A stretch of DNA of 10,304 nucleotides from an uncultured Butyricicoccus sp. (lineage in GTDB: Bacteria > Bacillota > Clostridia > Oscillospirales > Butyricicoccaceae), in NCBI GenBank assembly GCA_959018045.1, contig CAUEJN010000034.1:1-10304 (forward strand), written 5' to 3'. Under the pieces are notes generated by a model that ran no database searches, was not told the origin of the DNA, and saw nothing but the letters and a program-made list of their open reading frames with translations. The position numbers and the translations under genes were made by a program. Below, piece by piece: positions 5,705 through 10,304 of the stretch (the stretch's first letter is position 1; every line of letters begins with the position of its first letter).

Positions 5705-6592
5705 ATGGAGAGAATCATATTTTATAAGTGCAGCCAAAGCTGCGCGGGCACGACGGTCGAGCGATTTCTGCGCCGGCAGGGCGTGTCCCATCGGGTTGTG
5801 GTCAACCTCAAAAACACGCCGAACGGCCTGACACTGGACGGAAAACCAGTGCGCACGATCGACCGCCTGCCGTCCGAGGGCAAACTGCGTCTGTGTCTGC
5901 CCGAGACCGACCGCAGTGACACCATCCCACAGGCGGATATTGCACTCGACATCGTCTACGAGGACGACGACCTGTTTGTCGTCAACAAACCGGCCGGTCT
6001 GGCCGTCCATCCCTCCCCACAAAATCGGGAGAACACAGTTGCAAACGGTCTGGCCGCGCTGTACGCCGCACGAAAAGAGCCTTTTGTCTTTCGTGCCATC
6101 GGCAGACTGGACAAAAACACCTCCGGACTGATCGTTCTGGCCAAAAATGCGCTATCTGCCGGTCTTTTGACCACTCAGGCCGCACAAAAGGTCATGCACC
6201 ATGACTATCTGGCGGTGTGCACCGGTATGCTGCCCGACGAGGGCACCATCGATGCGCCCATCGGCCGCGCGGACGGCTCGGTTATTCGCCGCGAGATACG
6301 TCCGGACGGCGACCGTGCGGTCACGCACTTTGTCCGTCTCGCCTACCGGGACGGGTACTCGCTGGCGCGGGTGTGGCTGGACACTGGACGAACCCATCAA
6401 ATTCGCGTGCACTTTGCCCATCTGGGTCATCCTCTGCCCGGTGACTTTCTCTATCATCCGGATTTTTCGCACATCCAGCGCCACGCCCTGCACGCCGGTG
6501 CGCTTTGGCTGCGTCAGCCGGTGACCGGTCAGCCGCTGCACTTCACCGCCTCATTGCCGGACGACATGCGCGTATTTTTCCCCGATGCATGA
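5705..6592 (+). CDS. RluA-family pseudouridine synthase
   Basis: The 295-residue protein has the RluA/RluD layout. An S4-like N-terminal segment at about 15-65 (TTVERFLRRQGVSH...GKPVRTIDRL) is followed by IVYEDDDLFVVNKPAGLAVHPS (83-104), the catalytic motif GRLDKNTSGLIVLAKN with Asp136, HHDYLAVCTG at 165-174 and DTGRTHQIRVHFAHLGHPLPGD at 226-247. Such enzymes convert uridine to pseudouridine in rRNA or tRNA in the cytoplasm. Which site it modifies cannot be decided (RluD, RluC and other paralogues are similar). The ATG at 5705 aligns with the family's N-terminus and there is no better in-frame start, yet no Shine-Dalgarno precedes it. It is a single-gene unit ending at a bidirectional terminator. 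Confidence 0.93.
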   Translation: MERIIFYKCSQSCAGTTVERFLRRQGVSHRVVVNLKNTPNGLTLDGKPVRTIDRLPSEGKLRLCLPETDRSDTIPQADIALDIVYEDDDLFVVNKPAGLAVHPSPQNRENTVANGLAALYAARKEPFVFRAIGRLDKNTSGLIVLAKNALSAGLLTTQAAQKVMHHDYLAVCTGMLPDEGTIDAPIGRADGSVIRREIRPDGDRAVTHFVRLAYRDGYSLARVWLDTGRTHQIRVHFAHLGHPLPGDFLYHPDFSHIQRHALHAGALWLRQPVTGQPLHFTASLPDDMRVFFPDA

Positions 6593-6594
6593 AC

Positions 6595-6630
6595 AAAAGC
6601 TCCCCCGGATCATCTCCGAGAGAGCTTTTT
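6595..6630. terminator. Bidirectional rho-independent terminator
   Basis: AAAAGCTC (6595-6602) pairs with GAGCTTTT (6622-6629), and inside it CGGA (6606-6609) pairs with TCCG (6615-6618) around a five-base loop, with a three-by-three internal mismatch. The stem starts with A's and ends in TTTTTCTCTT, so it can stop transcripts of the pseudouridine synthase rightward and of the P1 peptidase operon leftward. It lies between the two stop codons. Confidence 0.85.
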
Positions 6631-6633
6631 CTC

Positions 6634-7602
6634 TTATAACAGTCCCAAGTCGCGCATCGCCGGGAAACCGCACATACCATGCGCCGTACGCACAGCGCGT
6701 CCGACCGCCTTACCCATGACGTAAGACGCCAGCGTGCCCACGACATCAATGTTCGCCTCCACCGTACCGAGCGACAGCGCATAGATCGAATCGCCATCGT
6801 TCGAGGTATGTACCGGGCGAATGGTACGCGCAAAACCGTTGTGCGCCATGGCTGCAATCTTGCCCATCTTGGACTTGTCAAACGCCGCATTGGTCACAAT
6901 CGCGCCGATGGTCGTGTTGGCTGCATAGCCGGCTGCCTTCTGCGCCTCCATCGCGTAAATGAACTCCTCGCTCGAGCGCAGGCCGGTTCCATCTTCGTCG
7001 CGCAGACCTGCAAGCTGCTTTCCGGTGTCGATATCGTAGATATCGCCCATCGCATTGACCGCGACAATCGCGCCCACGCACAAATCACCATTGCGAACCG
7101 CATAGGTACCCAGACCGCTCTTCATGGCAAAATCCGCACCGCGGCACTTGCCCACTGTGCAGCCCGTACCAGCTCCCACACAGCCTTCCTCGGCCGTGTC
7201 ACGCCGTGCATTTAGACATGCCTGATAGGCCATCGCAGCGTCCGGGCGCACATCCTTGCGTCCAATCGCCAAGTCGAACACGCACGACTGGCAAACCAGC
7301 GGAACACGGGTCACGCCCACGTCAAAACCAATGTCTCGCTCTTCCAAATAGCGCATGACACCGCCTGCTGCATCCAGTGCGAACGCCGAACCGCCCGAGA
7401 GCACCAGCGCATGAATGCCGGTCGATGCCGCACGCGGATCGAGCAGCGGTGTCTCACGCGAAGCCGGGCCGCCGCCGCGAATATCCACACCGGTCGGTGC
7501 ACAGGTGTCGCACAGCAGTACGGTGATGCCGGTCGCGGCCTCCATATCCTGCGCCTGTCCAATCTGAAATCCGCCTACTTCCAGAATGCCGATCTCTTCC
7601 AT
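6634..7602 (-). CDS. P1/DmpA family (MEROPS S58) N-terminal-nucleophile aminopeptidase
   Basis: The 322-residue protein matches the P1 (DmpA/BapA) family. Visible signatures are GITVLLCD near 25-32, PTGVDIRGGGPASRET (36-51), HALVLSGGSAFALDAAGGV (64-82), GAGTGCTVGK (143-152), AANTTIGAIVTNA (227-239) and FARTIRPVHTSNDGDSIYAL (257-276). These enzymes cut themselves just before a Ser or Thr that becomes the catalytic nucleophile. Here Asn229-Thr230 is the likely cut site, giving alpha and beta chains. Family members release N-terminal L-, D- or beta-amino acids from peptides and amides, and the substrate cannot be told from sequence. AAGGAGG lies eight bases before the ATG. It follows the ECF S component by 76 bases with no clear terminator between, so it is probably the last gene of the coaX operon. 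Confidence 0.9.
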   Translation of the reverse strand: MEEIGILEVGGFQIGQAQDMEAATGITVLLCDTCAPTGVDIRGGGPASRETPLLDPRAASTGIHALVLSGGSAFALDAAGGVMRYLEERDIGFDVGVTRVPLVCQSCVFDLAIGRKDVRPDAAMAYQACLNARRDTAEEGCVGAGTGCTVGKCRGADFAMKSGLGTYAVRNGDLCVGAIVAVNAMGDIYDIDTGKQLAGLRDEDGTGLRSSEEFIYAMEAQKAAGYAANTTIGAIVTNAAFDKSKMGKIAAMAHNGFARTIRPVHTSNDGDSIYALSLGTVEANIDVVGTLASYVMGKAVGRAVRTAHGMCGFPAMRDLGLL

Positions 7603-7678
7603 CTGTCAAGCCTCCTTGTTTGCCCATCATAAAGCAACTGGCCGGCGCTTGCCGACTAGTTTTTTCTATTTCACGTTT

Positions 7679-8311
7679 TTATGCACGGCTGGTCTGTCTG
7701 CCAATGGCCAGAATTGCCTTGCAGACAGCTGCGGTCAGAACAGCTGCAATGATTGCCTCGGGCACACCGTTGACTCCAACGACACCCATGATAACGCCGA
7801 ACAGCAGGCTCGGATCGGTGCCGCCGGCTGCGGCATACTGCTCGCCAAAGAGCAGATAAATCAGACCCATAACGCCGATGGTGTTGACCATCGATCCGAC
7901 AAAGCCGGATATTGCCAGCGAAATGGTCTCGTTATGAATGAGCTTTTTCAGTCCCAGAAAGACAAAGCCAGCGCATACACCAATCAGGATACGCGGTACA
8001 ATCGCGACAATCAGGCTCATCCAACTGCCATGGAATTCCGGGCTGAAGCTATAAAACGGGGTAAAAACGAAAGAAGTCAGATTGGGCGAAATCGTCGCAC
8101 GCACAACACTTGTGATACCGAACAGGCCGCCCAGCACGCCGCCCATCTTGGGGCCAAGCAGGCACGCACCGATGATGACCGGAATGTGCATGGTTGTCGC
8201 ATTCATAAAGGGCAGCGGGATATAACCCAGCGGCGTGAATGCCATGACCAGCATGAGTGCGGTCAGCAGCGCCATTTGCGTCAGCAGACGCACGTTCGTT
8301 TTCTTTTGCAT
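7679..8311 (-). CDS. ECF transporter S component, probably pantothenate-specific (PanT-like)
   Basis: The 210-residue protein is strongly hydrophobic with about six membrane helices. Helix 1 contains ALLTALMLVMA with the Ala-x3-Ala spacing (Ala14, Ala18) that S components use to dock on the EcfT subunit. The region IPLPFMNATTMHIPVIIG (31-48) and LLGPKMGGVLGGLFG (51-65) is typical of ECF S components, which bind a vitamin and are powered by a shared EcfA/A'/T module encoded elsewhere. The gene sits directly downstream of coaX (51-base gap), so pantothenate is the most likely substrate. This rests on context and is not shown by binding residues. AGGAGG lies ten bases before the ATG. A small CCCG-AAAA-CGGG hairpin occurs in the gap to coaX. 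Confidence 0.85.
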   Translation of the reverse strand: MQKKTNVRLLTQMALLTALMLVMAFTPLGYIPLPFMNATTMHIPVIIGACLLGPKMGGVLGGLFGITSVVRATISPNLTSFVFTPFYSFSPEFHGSWMSLIVAIVPRILIGVCAGFVFLGLKKLIHNETISLAISGFVGSMVNTIGVMGLIYLLFGEQYAAAGGTDPSLLFGVIMGVVGVNGVPEAIIAAVLTAAVCKAILAIGRQTSRA

Positions 8312-8362
8312 GATGATAAAACCTCCTGCTGCCGTCCCGTTTTCGGGTACAGCGCAAATTTT

Positions 8363-9145
8363 TTACTTGGCTTCCCTGCCGTGATTTCGCCGCCAGATGT
8401 CGGCCAATCCCAAGAGTGCAAGCGTGGGCGCATGAATGGTGGGAATGCGCAGATACGGACGCACCACCTCAGCCATACCGCCGGTCAGCACCACGGTCGG
8501 CGTACCGCCCAGTGCTGCCGCGTATCGCTCGGTCATGCCCTCGATCATCGCCGCCGTTCCGTACACCGCACCGATGCACAGTGCCTCGGCGGTGTTCCGT
8601 CCGAGCACGTTGTGCGGTACGTCGTCCAGTCCCACGGTTGGCAGCTGCGCGGTGTGCTCATTGAGCGCGGTCAATGACAGCTGCACGCCCGGCGCGATGG
8701 CCGAGCCCACCAGTGCCCCGGTGTGGTCGAGTGCGGTGAATGTCGTCGCCGTTCCCAGATCCACCACCACGCACGGCATGGGATATGTATGGCTTGCATG
8801 CACAGCGGTTGCCACGCGGTCGGTGCCCAGAGAGCGCGGTTCCGCGATCTTGAGATTGAGTCCGGTTTTGACGCCGGTGCCGACGACCAATACCGGTTCG
8901 TCGGTCAGGAAGCGCAATGCACGCGCCATGGTGTGCGCCATGCCGGGTACGACCGAGCAGATGGCCGCACCTGTGACAGGCAGGCTGTCCGCGTGATGGA
9001 GCGCCAGCACATTTTTGAGCGTACAGGCGTACTCCTCTCCGGTCTGTTTGCGGTCGGTTGCGATCGAGGCGACAAAACGGATGTCGTCCCCGTCAAAACC
9101 ACCGATGGTGACATGGTTATTTCCAATATCCAGCGCGATGAGCAT
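8363..9145 (-). CDS. coaX: Type III pantothenate kinase
   Basis: CoaX phosphorylates pantothenate with ATP in the first committed step of coenzyme A synthesis in the cytoplasm. The 260-residue length is typical. Seen motifs are MLIALDIGNNHVTIGGF with Asp6 (phosphate-binding loop 1), SLGTDRVATAVHA with catalytic Asp109, CVVVDLGTATTFTALD with Asp129 (phosphate loop 2), GSAIAPGVQLS (147-157) and AQLPTV (166-171). The start at ATG 9145 is preceded by a GAGAGGAAG-type ribosome site and matches the family's N-terminus. An alternative TTG at 9208 lies inside the promoter and is rejected. It is the first gene of a predicted operon with the ECF S component and the P1 peptidase, consistent with a salvage unit that imports and phosphorylates pantothenate. 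Confidence 0.96.
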   Translation of the reverse strand: MLIALDIGNNHVTIGGFDGDDIRFVASIATDRKQTGEEYACTLKNVLALHHADSLPVTGAAICSVVPGMAHTMARALRFLTDEPVLVVGTGVKTGLNLKIAEPRSLGTDRVATAVHASHTYPMPCVVVDLGTATTFTALDHTGALVGSAIAPGVQLSLTALNEHTAQLPTVGLDDVPHNVLGRNTAEALCIGAVYGTAAMIEGMTERYAAALGGTPTVVLTGGMAEVVRPYLRIPTIHAPTLALLGLADIWRRNHGREAK

Positions 9146-9179
9146 AATCTTCCTCTCTCCCTGGCAGGATGCCTTTTTC

Positions 9180-9208
9180 ATTATACTGCCGAAGGGTGCT
9201 GTTTGCAA
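9180..9208 (-). promoter_or_regulatory. Sigma-A-type promoter of the coaX operon
   Basis: On the minus strand TTGCAA (9203-9208, four of six matches) and a perfect TATAAT (complement of 9180-9185) are separated by 17 bases. Transcription would begin near 9173, giving a leader of about 28 bases that carries the purine-rich ribosome site. The leader is too short for a riboswitch. Confidence 0.8.
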
Positions 9209-9217
9209 GAAAAAAGA

Positions 9218-10048
9218 TTAGCTTTTATCCTGCGTTCCGGGCTGATGACCGCTCTTTCCCAGATCGTTTGCGATATCGCGCAGCAGAGGATTCGAGGGCG
9301 GGCCGGATACTTCTTCGGGCTGCTCCTCATCATTGAGCCGCTCGACAATCCAGCCAATTCCGGACATCAGCGGGAATGGCGCATAGAACATCTTGAATAC
9401 CAGCAAGGCAAAGTGGATGCCCAGACCGACCGGCTGCAGCATAGCGACCACAAAGCTGATAATCAGGTTGGGAAGATTCACAACAAACAGCATGCACAGC
9501 AGATTGCCGACCTGTCCGGACATGCGGGAGAAGGAATCTTTAATCGCCTCTGTCGCGCTCATAGCCTCCTCGCTGACAAACAGTACCTCACACATGTACA
9601 GGCGCAGAAACAGCCAAGTGATGACAACCACACAGACAATCAGAGCCAGCACAATCAGGCCGGTATGAAAAAGCAATATGGTAATCGACATGGACATTGC
9701 AAGCGGAATGAAGAGAGGCAGAACAATCGTGGCGCACTGAATGAGATAGAGCACAATCGCACCGCCCCAGCCATCTATTGACCGGTAAAACGATGTTAAA
9801 TCCGCATAATTAGGTTTGCTCTCGGTTCTCCACAGATGGGTCATGCACAGCGCCGCGCCCAGCGTCAGCGGCGATAATAATAGCCAGCTTACTAGGACAA
9901 ACAGTCCTTGATTCCATCCCAAAACCTGTTCCCAGATAAATTGGATGATGCTTTGCAGGGTCGTGTAACCCAGCGCGAGAATCAACAGTCCCACCACATT
10001 CTCACGATACAGCCGCCATGCTTTACACCGAATTTCATGGTTACTCAT
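9218..10048 (-). CDS. Six-helix membrane protein, DUF975-like
   Basis: The 276-residue protein has about six hydrophobic segments (roughly 18-40, 48-70, 95-118, 122-150, 183-203 and 208-235) and a hydrophilic acidic and proline-rich tail from 236. The plan, with a short charged start (SNHEIRCKAWRLYREN), paired helices, a loop containing ATEAIKDSFSRMSGQVGNLL before helix 5, and a cytoplasmic-looking tail, resembles the DUF975 family of Firmicutes integral membrane proteins of unknown function. I am not certain of the family and assign no function. AAGGAGG lies nine bases before the ATG. The gene follows pgi on the same strand, separated by that gene's terminator, and precedes the coaX promoter. 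No terminator of its own is evident beyond a T-rich stretch just after the stop codon. Confidence 0.8.
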   Translation of the reverse strand: MSNHEIRCKAWRLYRENVVGLLILALGYTTLQSIIQFIWEQVLGWNQGLFVLVSWLLLSPLTLGAALCMTHLWRTESKPNYADLTSFYRSIDGWGGAIVLYLIQCATIVLPLFIPLAMSMSITILLFHTGLIVLALIVCVVVITWLFLRLYMCEVLFVSEEAMSATEAIKDSFSRMSGQVGNLLCMLFVVNLPNLIISFVVAMLQPVGLGIHFALLVFKMFYAPFPLMSGIGWIVERLNDEEQPEEVSGPPSNPLLRDIANDLGKSGHQPGTQDKS

Positions 10049-10067
10049 ATTCTTACGCCTCCTTCCC

Positions 10068-10108
10068 GAAAAAACAGCAAGGCGGGAACGCCTCTTGCGC
10101 TCCCGCCT
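10068..10108 (-). terminator. Rho-independent terminator after pgi
   Basis: On the minus strand a GC-rich inverted repeat built on GGCGGGA/TCCCGCC (10081-10107 region) is followed by TTGCTGTTTTTT (10080 to 10069). It lies just after the pgi stop codon. Its U-run ends only four bases before the AAGGAGG ribosome site (10058-10064) of the next gene, so the hairpin also occupies the position of that gene's leader. Confidence 0.85.
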
Positions 10109-10120
10109 GATTTTCGTGCC

Positions 10121-10304
10121 TTACAGTCTAGCTTCCAGAGCTTCCTTTTCCTTCTCAAATCCGGGCTTACCGAGCAGCGCGAACATATTCTTCTTGTATG
10201 CCTCAACGCCCGGCTGATCGAACGGATTGATGCCCAGCAGGTAGCCGGAAAGACCGCATGCCTTCTCAAAGAAGTAGCTCAGATAGCCGAGGTCCTCTCT
10301 TCCC
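10121..10304 (-). CDS. pgi: Glucose-6-phosphate isomerase, C-terminal fragment (runs off the window)
   Basis: The open frame enters from the right edge and ends at a TAA (complement of 10121-10123), giving 60 residues of the C-terminus. The string INPFDQPGVEAYKKNMFALL is diagnostic for the end of bacterial glucose-6-phosphate isomerase. The Gln-Pro-Gly-Val-Glu segment lies near the catalytic Lys region in this enzyme, which interconverts glucose-6-phosphate and fructose-6-phosphate in glycolysis. The rest of the gene, and its start, lie outside the window. The gene is followed by a strong terminator. It is truncated only by the window edge; nothing suggests a pseudogene. Confidence 0.93.
   Translation of the reverse strand, partial: GREDLGYLSYFFEKACGLSGYLLGINPFDQPGVEAYKKNMFALLGKPGFEKEKEALEARL

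Noticed and set aside
7643..7665. CGGC-GCTT-GCCG stem followed by a run of T on the plus strand, terminator-like
   Set aside because: The stem has only four pairs, a five-base gap precedes the T-run, and no plus-strand gene lies upstream for it to terminate.
8336..8347. CCCG-TTTT-CGGG hairpin between coaX and the S component
   Set aside because: Only four pairs and no T-tract follows on the minus strand; it is too weak to call a terminator.
7586..8677. Long open frame on the plus strand (363 codons) across the S component and coaX
   Set aside because: It crosses two well-supported genes and an intergenic gap on the opposite strand and shows no recognisable motif; it is a by-product of codon bias.
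9146..9179. Possible riboswitch in the coaX leader
   Set aside because: The predicted leader is only about 28 bases, too short for any known aptamer, and contains just a minor GGCA/TGCC stem.
9146..9208. Upstream TTG start for coaX
   Set aside because: It coincides with the -35 box of a good promoter, and the extra 21 residues are not part of the CoaX fold.
8723..9781. Plus-strand open frame of 352 codons opposite coaX and the membrane protein
   Set aside because: It runs through the coaX promoter and two genuine genes on the other strand and has shadow-like composition.

Overview
The window looks like a chromosomal stretch of a moderately GC-rich Clostridia-type Firmicute, possibly Oscillospirales. 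That placement is an inference. It rests on strong AGGAGG-type ribosome sites, TATAAT promoters with 17-base spacers, a YqeG-family phosphatase, type III pantothenate kinase (CoaX), an ECF transporter S component and several M42 peptidases. I see no tRNA, rRNA, CRISPR array, insertion sequence, phage gene or recognisable defence system. Coding content is ordinary housekeeping and peptide metabolism. The most unusual sequence is the non-coding block at 2119-2487.

Layout. (1) 1-669, minus: 3'-truncated gene for a GH18-like TIM-barrel protein. (2) 765-2118, plus: yqeG overlapping an endonuclease IV-like TIM-barrel gene, a two-gene unit. (3) 2119-2487: a convergent intergenic region packed with about a dozen small inverted repeats, including two opposing rho-independent terminators. 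An 82-bp palindrome-rich segment in it is bracketed by an 8-bp direct repeat. (4) 2488-5613, minus: three consecutive M42 aminopeptidase paralogues joined by 1- and 8-base overlaps, read from a promoter at 5650-5678. (5) 5705-6592, plus: an RluA-family pseudouridine synthase, divergent from the peptidases, apparently leaderless. (6) 6595-6630: a bidirectional terminator. (7) 6634-9145, minus: coaX, then an ECF S component (probably pantothenate-specific), then a P1/DmpA-type N-terminal-nucleophile peptidase, read from a promoter at 9180-9208. (8) 9218-10048, minus: a six-helix DUF975-like membrane protein. (9) 10121-10304, minus: the C-terminal 60 residues of glucose-6-phosphate isomerase, whose terminator abuts the ribosome site of the membrane-protein gene.

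How the genes fit together. CoaX and the S component form a pantothenate uptake-and-phosphorylation pair for coenzyme A synthesis. The three M42 enzymes and the P1 enzyme give four aminopeptidase-type hydrolases within about 5 kb, which suggests a peptide-utilising bacterium. I found no convincing evidence of a wholly new multi-gene system. The best leads are the hairpin-rich block with its flanking repeat, the triple M42 operon, and the leaderless, promoter-overlapping divergent control region at 5613-5707.
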